Source of the DNA: Micromonospora fulviviridis
GTDB lineage: Bacteria; Actinomycetota; Actinomycetes; Mycobacteriales; Micromonosporaceae
Length of the DNA stretch: 64,000 bases
Direction of reading: 5' to 3'
Assembly: GCF_014648395.1 (NCBI RefSeq)
Contig: NZ_BMRA01000011.1
Location: forward strand, 154,921 to 218,920
Below the pieces are notes generated by a model. That model was not told the origin of the DNA. It made no database searches and saw nothing but the letters and a program-made list of their open reading frames with translations. Numbering within the stretch: the first letter of the stretch is position 1; every line of letters starts with the position of its first letter. This document shows positions 1-8,202 of this stretch, one piece after another. A program made the translations under genes and the position numbers.

Positions 1-30
1 GGTCCGGCCGCCGCCGTCAGGCCGTGTGCG

Positions 31-2826
31 TCAGTTGGTCTGACGGGTCGGTGGTGTGCTCGGCAGCAGGCCACCGCCGCCACCCCCGCCGGGGCCGCCC
101 GGGCCGCCACCGCCAGGGCCGCCGCCGCCGGGGTTGCCACCGCCGGGGTTGTTCGGACAGAACAGGCCCAGCGGGTCACAGCCCGGCTGCTGGCCCGGCT
201 GCGTCGGGTCCGGCGGCGGCGCCGTGCCGTTGCCGACGTCGTCCTTGCCGATGTTCGCGGCGGGCGGGAAGTCCAGCTTGTCCTTGCCCTTGAGGGCGTC
301 GTTCATGAAGCGCTGGAAGATCGCACCCGGCATCCTCGCACCGCTGATCTTGTTGCCGTCGTCGTCCTTGATCGCCTTGCGGTCGCCCTTGTTGCCGACC
401 CAGACGGCGGTGGCGAGCTGCGGCGTGTAGCCGATCATCCAGGCGTCACCGTTGTCCGTGGTCTTCTCGTTGAGTTCCCAGGTACCGGTCTTCTCGGCGA
501 CCTTCCGACCGTCGTCGAGCGGACGGTGCGACGACTTGGCGGGGTACTGCTCCAGCACCGAGGTGACGTCGGCGACGATGTCCTTCGGGATGCGCTGCTG
601 CGACTTCAGCTTCGGGGCCCCGACGAGGTCCCACTTGCCGGTGGTCGGGTTCTGCTTCTCCACCTTCTTGATGAAGTGCGCCTTGTTGTAGACGCCCTGG
701 TTGGCGAAGGTGGCGACGCCGTTGGCGTGGTCGAGGACCGTGATCGGGTACTGGCCGTAGCCGATCACGTGGAAGAACGGCGCGGGAGCCAGGTCCTTCG
801 GGTCCGCCTTGGTGAGGTCGTAGGCCCTGGCCGGGCTGGTGTCGGTGCGCCACATGGTGGTGACGCCGGCCTGCTTGGCCATGTCGAGCACCTTGTCCGG
901 GCCGATCTGCTCGGTGATGTAGTAGAACGGCACGTTCAGCGACTTCAGGGTCGACAGCTCAAGCGTGCAGGAGTCACCGCAGGAAACCTTGTCGGCACCG
1001 GCGTTGCTGACCTTGAACTGTGTTCCCTTCGGGGTGAACGCCGAACCCTTCCAGCGCGACTTGAGGGAGATGCCCTCCTTGAGGGCCGCCGCCAGGGTGT
1101 AGATCTTGAAGCTCGAACCCGGCGAGTGGCCGCCGCTGACGACGCCGTTGTCGAAGTTCTTGCCGGCGTAGTCGGTGCCGGTGCCGTTGTCGCCGCCGTA
1201 GTAGGCGCGCACCTCGCCGTTGCTCGGATCGATCGAGACCAGGGCCGCCATCAGGTTCGGGGGCTGCCCGTCGAGTTCGGAACCCTTCTTGGCCCGCTGG
1301 GCCGCCTCGAGCGCCGCCGCCTGGATCTTCGTGTCGATGGTGGTGGTGACCCGGTAGCCGCCCCGGCTCAGCGCCTTCGAGCAGAGCGGCTTGTCCAGCG
1401 TGACCTCGGCCTCGTTGTCGGTGCAGAGGTTCATCTCGCGCATCTCCTGCGAGACGTAGTTGACCACGTTGCCGTACGGGGTGTCGATGCCGAAGCCGCC
1501 GCCGTTGTTCTTCGAGGGCTTCTGCAGCGTCTTGGTCGGGTACTCGGTGGGGTGCGGCGGCATGTTCGGCGCGTCGAGCCACTTCTCGGTGATCATGCCG
1601 TTGATGACGTAGTTCCACCGGTCCAGCGCGTCCTGCTGGTTGATCGCCGGGTCGTAGCCCTTGTGGGTGGCGCTCGGCTCGGGCTGCTTGATGAGCGCGG
1701 CGAGCACGGCGGCCTCGGCCACGGTCAGCTTGGAGACGTCCTTCTTGAAGTACGTCTGCGCCGCCGCCTGGATGCCGTACGCGCCGCGGCCGAAGTAGAT
1801 CACGTTCAGGTAGTGCTGCATGATCTCGCGCTTGTCGTACTTGTCGTTCAGCTTGGAGGCGAGGATCGCCTCCTTCACCTTGCGGCCGTACGTGTCCTGG
1901 TTCAGGTTGTCGAACGCGTTGCGGGCGTACTGCTGGGTGATCGTCGAGGCGCCCTGCTTGTCGCCGCCGCTGATGTTGTTCCAGGCGGCCCGGGCGATGC
2001 CCTTGTAGTCCACACCGGAGTGGCGGTAGAAGTTCCGGTCCTCCGCCGCGGCGACGGCGTGCTGCACCCACTCCGGGATCTGGTCGATGGTGACCAGCTG
2101 CCGGTTCTGGTCGCCGACCTTGGCGATGGTGGTCTTGCCGGTGCGGTCGTAGATGGTGGTCGACAGCGGCGGGATGGTGTCCTCGGGCAGCAGCACCTTC
2201 TGCGAGTACCACGTGAAGCCGACCACGCCGATGCCGGCGAGCATGACGAACACGGCGAACCCGGCGATCAGCATGTTGATCCGCCGGCGCTTCTTCGCCC
2301 GGGCGGCCGCCGCCGGGTCGTTTCCGCGCCCGCCGCGACCACCCCGACCGGGACCGGTCGGGCCGCCCGGCCCACCGGGACCGCCACCGGCCATGCCGGG
2401 CACGCCGGCGCGGGCCACCGCGGCCCGGCCGCCCACGGCCGCCGAGCCGACGCTCGCCCGGCCGGCCGTGCCCACGCTCGCCGCGCCGACCGAGGCCCGC
2501 CCGGCGGGGCCGGCCGGGGACACCGGCACGGAGGCCCGTCCGGCACCGGCCCGGCCCGAAGCGGCGCCCGGTGCCGGCGAGACCGGCACCGAGGCGCGTC
2601 CCGCGCCGGCCCGGCCCACGGAGGCGGAGCCCGCGGCGCCGCGGGGTGTCGGGGCGGCGCCGCCGACCGAGGCCCGGCCACCGGACGCGGAGCCGCGCGG
2701 CGTCACGGAGGCCCGGGCCGAGGCAGCGCCCTCCGACCCGGAGGACCAGCCGTTCCCGTGCGGGTCGCCGTTCGGGCCCGGAGTCTGGGCCCGCCCACGC
2801 GAAGAACTGGGATCGCCGTAGTTCAT
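31..2826 (-). CDS. Class A penicillin-binding protein (bifunctional transglycosylase/transpeptidase)
   Basis: 931-residue PBP1-type enzyme that polymerises and cross-links peptidoglycan outside the membrane. The first ~180 residues are cytoplasmic and low-complexity, with recurring GRASV/ASVG blocks and then Gly-Pro repeats. A basic stretch (KKRRR) and one membrane segment (about 185-210) follow. The glycosyltransferase domain shows EDRNFYRHSGVDY and GASTITQQYARN. The transpeptidase domain shows the SxxK motif in GSSFK, the SxN motif as SLN, and KTGT. The C-terminus is a Pro/Gly-rich tail. It is longer than typical PBP1A because of the N-terminal repeats. It lies beside the DUF5318, padR and ino1 genes, as ponA1 does in mycobacteria. 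Family certain; the exact paralogue is not. Confidence 0.95.
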   Translation of the reverse strand: MNYGDPSSSRGRAQTPGPNGDPHGNGWSSGSEGAASARASVTPRGSASGGRASVGGAAPTPRGAAGSASVGRAGAGRASVPVSPAPGAASGRAGAGRASVPVSPAGPAGRASVGAASVGTAGRASVGSAAVGGRAAVARAGVPGMAGGGPGGPGGPTGPGRGGRGGRGNDPAAAARAKKRRRINMLIAGFAVFVMLAGIGVVGFTWYSQKVLLPEDTIPPLSTTIYDRTGKTTIAKVGDQNRQLVTIDQIPEWVQHAVAAAEDRNFYRHSGVDYKGIARAAWNNISGGDKQGASTITQQYARNAFDNLNQDTYGRKVKEAILASKLNDKYDKREIMQHYLNVIYFGRGAYGIQAAAQTYFKKDVSKLTVAEAAVLAALIKQPEPSATHKGYDPAINQQDALDRWNYVINGMITEKWLDAPNMPPHPTEYPTKTLQKPSKNNGGGFGIDTPYGNVVNYVSQEMREMNLCTDNEAEVTLDKPLCSKALSRGGYRVTTTIDTKIQAAALEAAQRAKKGSELDGQPPNLMAALVSIDPSNGEVRAYYGGDNGTGTDYAGKNFDNGVVSGGHSPGSSFKIYTLAAALKEGISLKSRWKGSAFTPKGTQFKVSNAGADKVSCGDSCTLELSTLKSLNVPFYYITEQIGPDKVLDMAKQAGVTTMWRTDTSPARAYDLTKADPKDLAPAPFFHVIGYGQYPITVLDHANGVATFANQGVYNKAHFIKKVEKQNPTTGKWDLVGAPKLKSQQRIPKDIVADVTSVLEQYPAKSSHRPLDDGRKVAEKTGTWELNEKTTDNGDAWMIGYTPQLATAVWVGNKGDRKAIKDDDGNKISGARMPGAIFQRFMNDALKGKDKLDFPPAANIGKDDVGNGTAPPPDPTQPGQQPGCDPLGLFCPNNPGGGNPGGGGPGGGGPGGPGGGGGGGLLPSTPPTRQTN

Positions 2827-3020
2827 TCCTCACACCCTGCCGGTCGCGGTGGGGCGCGGGCGCGCCGCCACCGGGTTGCCGTGAGATGGAACACGAGACG
2901 CTACACCCCGGGCGTGCCGGGGCGCAGGCGTCAAATCCGACCTATTCGGACTATTCAGACCCAACAGCTGTCGCTCGTCCCGCCCAGGGATCGGGCCGGG
3001 ATCGATCGGGACAGCCGGGT

Positions 3021-3467
3021 TCACCGTTGGGCCTCTCGCCTTCGCCGAGGGGTGGAGCCGCTCGCGGTCTCCTGCTCCGCCGCGTCCTCCGTGCCGCCCG
3101 CCAGACCGTCGCGACCGAGCAGGAACTGCTCGACGAGATGGTTCCAGTCACAGCCGGGGCACACCTCCACCACGAACACCTGGAACTCACGCAGCGTCAT
3201 GGCCAGGACGGGCAACTCCGCCCGGGTACGCGCCTGGCCGGCCGACTGCTTGAGTTCGTCGCCGTAAATGTAGTGGACGTGGATGAGGTTCTCGCTGCGG
3301 CAGATCGGGCAGCGCTGGTCGGTGGGCTCGCCGTGGAAGCGGGCGGCGTTCTTCAGGTACGGCGAGGCGTCGCAGACGTCGTACGCGCCGATCCGCCCGG
3401 CGAGGAGTTCACGCAGCACCGCTCGCTTCTGGAGCGAGTAGTCGACCACCTGGCGCTGCGTACGCAT
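3021..3467 (-). CDS. DUF5318 family protein with two CxxC pairs
   Basis: 148-residue protein that starts at an ATG within MRTQRQVVDYSLQKRA. It has two likely zinc-ribbon half-sites, CPICRSENLIHVHYIYGDEL and CPGCDW, then a charged, Arg-rich tail. This matches the conserved actinobacterial protein found next to ponA (mycobacterial Rv0049 position). Function is unknown; the paired Cys motifs suggest metal binding. It ends about 195 bases before the PBP start and is transcribed the same way. Confidence 0.85.
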   Translation of the reverse strand: MRTQRQVVDYSLQKRAVLRELLAGRIGAYDVCDASPYLKNAARFHGEPTDQRCPICRSENLIHVHYIYGDELKQSAGQARTRAELPVLAMTLREFQVFVVEVCPGCDWNHLVEQFLLGRDGLAGGTEDAAEQETASGSTPRRRREAQR

Positions 3468-3546
3468 GCGGGAAAGGGTACGCGGTCCGGCGGGGTGAGG
3501 CGACCACCGTCACGATCCGTGACGACAGAACCTCGGAATCGGGGGT

Positions 3547-3575
3547 TTGCCCTGATCATGCGTCTCCGCTAACGT
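3547..3575 (+). promoter_or_regulatory. Candidate padR-ino1 promoter
   Basis: TTGCCC at 3547-3552 and TAACGT at 3570-3575 are separated by 17 bases, as expected for a housekeeping sigma promoter. The -10 box abuts the palindromic operator at 3576. Visible by eye only; no start-site data. Confidence 0.5.
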
Positions 3576-3600
3576 GCGATGTATCGGTCCGATACATCGC
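3576..3600. promoter_or_regulatory. PadR-type operator, perfect 25-bp palindrome
   Basis: Two perfect 12-base arms, GCGATGTATCGG and CCGATACATCGC, flank a single central T. The core ATGTAT...ATACAT fits the ATGT/ACAT inverted repeats known for PadR-family regulators. It sits directly downstream of the candidate -10 box and upstream of the padR GTG start, which suggests autorepression of the padR-ino1 unit. Confidence 0.8.
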
Positions 3601-3641
3601 GGCGGTTACCGCTCCGCGCCGGGGGTAAGAAGGGATGGCCC

Positions 3642-4280
3642 GTGCTCGAGTTCGCCATCCTGGGCCTCCTGCAGGAGGCTCCGATGCACGGCTACGAACT
3701 GCGCAAGGAGTTGACCGCCAAGCTCGGCGCGATCCGGGCGGCGATCAGCTACGGCTCGCTCTACCCGACCCTGCGCCGGCTGCAGGCGGCGGGATGGATC
3801 ACCGAAGCCGCCGAGACACCCGCGACCGCCGAGGAGGTTCCCGCGCTGACCAGCCGACGCGGTCGGGTGGTCTACACCATTACCGCGGAGGGCAAGGAAC
3901 GCTTCGCCCAGCTCATAGCGCAGGCTGGGCCCGAGACGTACGACGACACGGGCTTCGGCGTGCACTTCGCGTTCTTCGCCCGGACCGACCAGGCCACCCG
4001 GCTCCGGATCCTGGAAGGTCGTCGCCGGAAGATCGAGGAGCGTCGCGAAGGACTTCGTGACGTGCTCGGCCGGGCAGCCGAGCGGCTCGACGCGTACACC
4101 CTGGAACTGCAACGCCACGGGCTCGACGCCTGTGAGCGCGAGGTCCGCTGGCTGGAGGAGCTCATCGCCAACGAGCGCTCCGGCCGAGCCCCGACGGTCC
4201 CCCGATCCGGGACGACCGGCGGCCGAGGAGAAAACGACAGCCCGCCCCCGCCTGGAGAGTCCAGGACGAAGCGGCCGTGA
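3642..4280 (+). CDS. PadR family transcriptional regulator
   Basis: 212-residue regulator. The GTG start at 3642 (VLEFAILGLLQEAPMHGYEL) is preferred over the upstream in-frame ATG at 3579, because that ATG lies inside the operator palindrome while an AAGAAGGGA Shine-Dalgarno sequence precedes the GTG. The N-terminal winged helix has the PadR signature LGLLQEAPMHGYEL and SYGSLYPTLRRLQAAGWI. A helical C-terminal dimerisation region holds ERREGLRDVLGRAAERLDAYTLE. It ends 24 bases before ino1, so the two are probably co-transcribed, and it likely represses both through the operator at 3576-3600. The same pair occurs in mycobacteria (Rv0047c-Rv0046c). Confidence 0.92.
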   Translation: MLEFAILGLLQEAPMHGYELRKELTAKLGAIRAAISYGSLYPTLRRLQAAGWITEAAETPATAEEVPALTSRRGRVVYTITAEGKERFAQLIAQAGPETYDDTGFGVHFAFFARTDQATRLRILEGRRRKIEERREGLRDVLGRAAERLDAYTLELQRHGLDACEREVRWLEELIANERSGRAPTVPRSGTTGGRGENDSPPPPGESRTKRP

Positions 4281-4304
4281 TGAAAGAAGAAGGAGGCAGA
4301 CGTT

Positions 4305-5384
4305 ATGGGCTCCGTCCGCGTCGCCATCGTCGGTGTGGGTAACTGCGCCTCGTCCCTCGTGCAGGGCGTGGAGTACTACCGGAACGCCGACCCGAACGAC
4401 CGCGTCCCGGGTCTCATGCACGTCACCTTCGGCGACTACCACGTCTCCGACGTGAAGTTCGTCGCGGCGTTCGACGTGGACGCCAAGAAGGTGGGCATGG
4501 ACCTCGCCGAGGCCATCGTGGCCAGCGAAAACAACACCATCAAGCTGTGCGACGTGCCGCCGACCGGCGTCACCGTGCAGCGCGGCCCGACCTTCGACGG
4601 TCTCGGCCAGTACTACCGCGAGATCATCGAGGAGTCGGACGCCGAGCCGGTCGACGTGGTCCAGGCGCTGCGCGACGCGCAGGTCGACGTGGTCGTCTCC
4701 TACCTGCCGGTGGGCTCCGAGCAGGCCGACAAGTTCTACGCCCAGGCCGCGATCGACGCGGGTTGCGCGTTCGTGAACGCCCTGCCGGTCTTCATCGCCT
4801 CCGACCCCGAGTGGGCGAAGAAGTTCGAGGACGCGGGCCTGCCGATCGTCGGTGACGACATCAAGAGCCAGGTCGGCGCCACCATCGTGCACCGCGCCCT
4901 GGCGAAGCTCTTCGAGGACCGCGGGGTCGAGCTGCTGCGCACGTACCAGCTCAACTTCGGCGGCAACATGGACTTCATGAACATGCTGGAGCGCAACCGC
5001 CTGGTCTCGAAGAAGATCTCGAAGACCCAGTCGGTGACCTCCCAGATCCCGCACGAGATGCAGAAGAGCGACGTGCACATCGGCCCGTCCGACCACGTGC
5101 CGTGGCTGGACGACCGCAAGTGGGCGTACATCCGCCTGGAGGGCCGCTCCTTCGGTGACACCCCGCTCAACGCCGAGCTCAAGCTCGAGGTGTGGGACTC
5201 GCCGAACTCGGCCGGTGTCATCATCGACGCCGTCCGGGCCGCGAAGATCGCGCTGGACCGGAAGATCGGTGGCCCGATCCTCTCCGCCTCCTCGTACTTC
5301 ATGAAGTCCCCGCCGAAGCAGTACGCCGACCACGACGCGCACGCCGCCGTCGAGGCGTTCATCGCCGGCGAGGTCGAGCGCTGA
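4305..5384 (+). CDS. ino1: Inositol-3-phosphate synthase
   Basis: 359-residue enzyme converting glucose 6-phosphate to 1L-myo-inositol 1-phosphate in an NAD-dependent reaction. This is the first step towards phosphatidylinositol and mycothiol in actinobacteria. The N-terminus has the Rossmann motif VAIVGVGNCASSLVQGVEYY. The catalytic part holds DDIKSQVGATIVHR, LNFGGNMDFMNML and SKKISKTQSV with the conserved lysines. Length is normal for the actinobacterial form. A strong AAGAAGGAGG ribosome site precedes the ATG. It is second in the operon after padR and is followed by a clear terminator. Confidence 0.97.
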   Translation: MGSVRVAIVGVGNCASSLVQGVEYYRNADPNDRVPGLMHVTFGDYHVSDVKFVAAFDVDAKKVGMDLAEAIVASENNTIKLCDVPPTGVTVQRGPTFDGLGQYYREIIEESDAEPVDVVQALRDAQVDVVVSYLPVGSEQADKFYAQAAIDAGCAFVNALPVFIASDPEWAKKFEDAGLPIVGDDIKSQVGATIVHRALAKLFEDRGVELLRTYQLNFGGNMDFMNMLERNRLVSKKISKTQSVTSQIPHEMQKSDVHIGPSDHVPWLDDRKWAYIRLEGRSFGDTPLNAELKLEVWDSPNSAGVIIDAVRAAKIALDRKIGGPILSASSYFMKSPPKQYADHDAHAAVEAFIAGEVER

Positions 5385-5400
5385 CGCGCTGAGCACACGG

Positions 5401-5437
5401 AGGAAGGCCGGGTCCGCACGGACCCGGCCTTCCTTTT
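5401..5437 (+). terminator. Terminator after ino1
   Basis: Near-perfect hairpin with a 16-base stem (AGGAAGGCCGGGTCCG against CGGACCCGGCCTTCCT) and a three-base loop, followed by TTTT. Confidence 0.9.
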
Positions 5438-5446
5438 CGCTGTACG

Positions 5447-5926
5447 TCAGGACCAGGCGCGCCGCAGCGCCACGGCGGCTTCCAGCTCCAGCAGGGTCAC
5501 CTTGCGCGGCAGCCCCCCGCCGAAGCCCACCAGCTTGCCGCCCGCCCCGACGATCCGGTGGCAGGGCACGAGCACCGGCACCGGGTTGCGGTTGCAGGCC
5601 ACCCCGACCGCCCGGGCCGCCCCCGGATCGCCGACCGCCTTCGCCACCTCGCCGTAGGTCTTCGTCTCCCCGTACGGGATGCGGGTCATCTCCCGCCACA
5701 CGGCGCGCTCGAACTCCGAGCCACGCGGCGCGACCACCGGCACGGTGAAGCCGGTCAGCTCACCGGCGAAGTACGCCCGCAACTCGGCCACCGCCAGCCG
5801 GGCGACCTCGTCGCCGGGGTCGTCGGTCGCCGACGCCACGCGGCCGAAGTGCGCCCCGCGGACGGCGTCGGCGTCGGTGCCGACGGAGAACTCCCCGATC
5901 GGCGAGTCGAGCACGGTCCAACGCAT
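5447..5926 (-). CDS. ogt: Methylated-DNA--[protein]-cysteine S-methyltransferase
   Basis: 159-residue suicide DNA-repair protein that moves the alkyl group from O6-alkylguanine to its own cysteine. The active site is PCHRIVGAGGKLVGFGGG; upstream are the DNA-binding helix (YGEVAKAVGDPGAARAVG) and CNRNPVPVLVPCHR. The start is set at MRWTVLDSPIGE; upstream in-frame codons run into the divergent sigma-factor gene. An alternative ATG lies three codons earlier. It diverges from the ECF sigma gene at 5997, so the two promoters share about 70 bases. Confidence 0.93.
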   Translation of the reverse strand: MRWTVLDSPIGEFSVGTDADAVRGAHFGRVASATDDPGDEVARLAVAELRAYFAGELTGFTVPVVAPRGSEFERAVWREMTRIPYGETKTYGEVAKAVGDPGAARAVGVACNRNPVPVLVPCHRIVGAGGKLVGFGGGLPRKVTLLELEAAVALRRAWS

Positions 5927-5996
5927 GTCGCCCATTGTCCCGCGCCATGAGGCAAAGTTCCTCCCGCCCCGGGCGTCTGAGCTACGGAGGTGGGCG

Positions 5997-6509
5997 GTGG
6001 CAGAGGTCGACGGGGAGTTCACCGCGTTCGTCAACGAACGGGGAGCGGCCTTGCTGCGCGTCGCGTACGCGCTCGCCGGGAACCAGCACGCGGCGGAGGA
6101 CCTGCTCCAGAACGCGCTGGCCAAGGCGTACGCCCGCTGGCCCCGGATCCGCGGCGACGCGGAGCCGTACGTGAAACGGATCCTCTACCACGACCAGGTC
6201 TCCGGCTGGCGGCGCCGGGCGCGACGCCCGGAGGTGCCGCTGGCAGAGCTGCCGGAGCGGGCGGTGACCGGCGAGGAGGACACCGACCTGCGGCTGCTGC
6301 TCCGGGACGCGCTGCGGGCACTGCCGCCCCGGCAGCGGGCCGTGCTGACTCTGCGCTACCTGGAGGACCTGAGCGTCGAACAGACCGCGGCGCTCCTCGG
6401 CTGCCGGACCGGCACGGTGGCCAGCCAGAGCGCCAAGGCGCTGGCCAAGCTGCGCCAACTGGTGCCGGGGCTGGACGAGCGCACCAGCCGAGCGGAGGTG
6501 ACCCGATGA
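5997..6509 (+). CDS. ECF RNA polymerase sigma factor, SigE-like family
   Basis: 170-residue sigma-70 family protein. Region 2 is FTAFVNERGAALLRVAYALAGNQHAAEDLLQNALAKAYARW. Region 4 is LPPRQRAVLTLRYLEDLSVEQTAALLGCRTGTVASQSAKAL. The GTG start is preceded by GGAGG with six bases of spacing. The stop overlaps the next ATG (ATGA), so the following membrane protein is translationally coupled and is the likely partner or anti-sigma. Resembles the abundant small sigma factors of Micromonosporaceae and Streptomyces; the regulon is unknown. Confidence 0.93.
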   Translation: MAEVDGEFTAFVNERGAALLRVAYALAGNQHAAEDLLQNALAKAYARWPRIRGDAEPYVKRILYHDQVSGWRRRARRPEVPLAELPERAVTGEEDTDLRLLLRDALRALPPRQRAVLTLRYLEDLSVEQTAALLGCRTGTVASQSAKALAKLRQLVPGLDERTSRAEVTR

Positions 6510-7615
6510 GCACGTCGCTGGACGAGACCCTCCGGGCGGCCGTACGCGAACTCGCGGACCACGCCGGCCCCGCACCGGACCTGGCCACCCGGGCGCTCGG
6601 CCGGGGTCGTCGGCTGCGCCGCCGACGGCGGGTGACCGCGGCCGGAGCCGCCCTGGTCGCGGTCGTCGCGGTGACCCTGCCCTTCGTGCTGTTCCGGCCC
6701 CGGCCGACTCCGCCCCCGACGACGCCACCGACGGCGCCACCGGTGACGGTCACCCCGTCGCCGGCGATGCGACCCACCCCGGGTGCGGACTGGGCCGGGA
6801 AACCGCTGGTGCTGCCCGGCGACTGGGTGGTGATCCGGGCCCAGGCGACCGGCGGGTCGGGCAGCGGGGTCCTGCTCGACCGGGGACGGGGCCGCTACTT
6901 CACCACCGACCGCTACGACGGCATCTTCCCGGCGCCGACGGGCTCCCTCGTCGCGGTCACCCAGGAGGACCGCCCCCGCGAGGTCGGCCTGGTCGACACG
7001 GCGAACGGCAGGACCCGCTGGTACGAGGTCGGCCCGGCGCTCTCCGCCCCGGCGTGGTCGCCGGACGGGCGGCGGCTCCTGTTCACCACCCAGCGGTTCG
7101 ACCACTTCGGGTTCGTCGTGCTCGGCAGGGACGGGGCGAGGAAGACCCACCCGGTGGACATGAAGCGCTTCCTCTGCACCGACTACTGCTTCTTCGTCTG
7201 GACCCGGGACGGCCGGGAGGTGGCGTTGCAGCAGACCGATCCGAACCGGCCCCGGTCCGAGTCGGCCCGGCATCCCCGCAGGGGCGTGCAGCTCTTCTCT
7301 GCGGACGACGGCCGGCCGACCCGGTTCGAGCCGATGCCCGGGGACCCGGCCGGGCCGTGGTCCTGGTCGCCGGACGGGAGCCTCGTGGTCGTCCAGGGCC
7401 AGCAGGAACCGCTGCTGGTCGAGACGGCGACCGGCCGGGTGGTGAACCAGCTGCCCACCGCCGACGCCGTGTGGGTCACCGACGACCGGCTGCTCTACCG
7501 GCGGCCGCACGGGTCGCGGGACTTCGTGCTCGCTGACCTCTCCGGTCGGGAACTGGTCCGCCAGCCCCTGCCGAAACAGCTGGTCGACCTGGAGGTGACC
7601 GTCGCACCGCGCTGA
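6506..7615 (+). CDS. Membrane-anchored protein with WD40/TolB-like repeats, probable sigma partner
   Basis: 369 residues. The N-terminus (MSTSLDETLRAAVRELADHAG) is followed by an Arg-rich stretch (GRGRRLRRRRR), one membrane segment (about 50-70), and a Pro/Thr-rich linker. The extracellular part has recurring beta-propeller-like units (APAWSPDGRRLLFTT, WSWSPDGSLVVVQG). It overlaps the preceding sigma gene by four bases. This is the usual architecture of genes encoded after SigE-like ECF factors in actinobacteria. An anti-sigma role is inferred from position; no zinc-binding HxxxCxxC motif is visible. Confidence 0.8.
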   Translation: MSTSLDETLRAAVRELADHAGPAPDLATRALGRGRRLRRRRRVTAAGAALVAVVAVTLPFVLFRPRPTPPPTTPPTAPPVTVTPSPAMRPTPGADWAGKPLVLPGDWVVIRAQATGGSGSGVLLDRGRGRYFTTDRYDGIFPAPTGSLVAVTQEDRPREVGLVDTANGRTRWYEVGPALSAPAWSPDGRRLLFTTQRFDHFGFVVLGRDGARKTHPVDMKRFLCTDYCFFVWTRDGREVALQQTDPNRPRSESARHPRRGVQLFSADDGRPTRFEPMPGDPAGPWSWSPDGSLVVVQGQQEPLLVETATGRVVNQLPTADAVWVTDDRLLYRRPHGSRDFVLADLSGRELVRQPLPKQLVDLEVTVAPR

Positions 7616-7633
7616 CCGTTCGCTCAGTATTCG

Positions 7634-8176
7634 ATGTTGCACGGCGTCGATACCGTGCAGGTCGTGGCCACGGGGACGCTCATCTTCCTGATCATCGGCG
7701 GAGCCGGGGTCGGCGTGCTGACGCTCGCCCTGCTCGGGTCGGGCGTGCTCCACCTCGGCCACCCGGACATCGACGGGCCGGTGTCGCTGGAGGCGGTCGC
7801 CGGGTTCACCGGGGCGTTCGGCTTCGGCGCCGCGATCGTCAACGAGCTGCTCGGTGGGCGTACCCCCGGGATGGTCGCGGCGGCGGTGGCCGGCGGCGCC
7901 CTCGCCGCCGTGCCCCCCGGCTGGCTGGCGGCCCGGCTCAGCCGCGCGGCCCGGAACATGCGCACGGACGCCACGCCGACCCGGGACCACCTGGTCGGCG
8001 CGATCGGCCTGGTGGTGACCCCGGTCCCCGCCGACGGCTACGGCGAGGTCCGGGTACGCCTCGCCGGCCAGCCGGTCAAACTCAACGCCCGGGCCGACCG
8101 TCCGATCCCGGTCGGCGCCCGGATCTTCGTGGTCGAAGCGCTCAGCGAGACCAGCGTGCACGTCGAGACCTACTGA
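7634..8176 (+). CDS. NfeD-like membrane protein
   Basis: 180 residues. Two or more hydrophobic segments (TLIFLIIGGAGVGVLTLALL, and around AVAGGALAAVPPGWLAA) precede a C-terminal OB-fold-like domain (VGAIGLVVTPVPADGYGEVRVRLAGQPVKLNARADRPIPVGARIFVVEAL). That is the NfeD pattern. NfeD proteins are commonly encoded beside flotillins, and the flotillin gene begins 26 bases downstream. The start is uncertain: ATG 7634 has no good ribosome site, and in-frame GTGs occur shortly after. Confidence 0.82.
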   Translation: MLHGVDTVQVVATGTLIFLIIGGAGVGVLTLALLGSGVLHLGHPDIDGPVSLEAVAGFTGAFGFGAAIVNELLGGRTPGMVAAAVAGGALAAVPPGWLAARLSRAARNMRTDATPTRDHLVGAIGLVVTPVPADGYGEVRVRLAGQPVKLNARADRPIPVGARIFVVEALSETSVHVETY

Positions 8177-8202
8177 TTCCCCCAGCACAGACGGGAACTC
8201 CC

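Noticed and set aside
526..3267. A 913-codon open frame on the plus strand opposite the PBP gene
   Set aside because: It is the antisense shadow of the PBP gene, with Val/Arg/Gly-rich composition and no domain.
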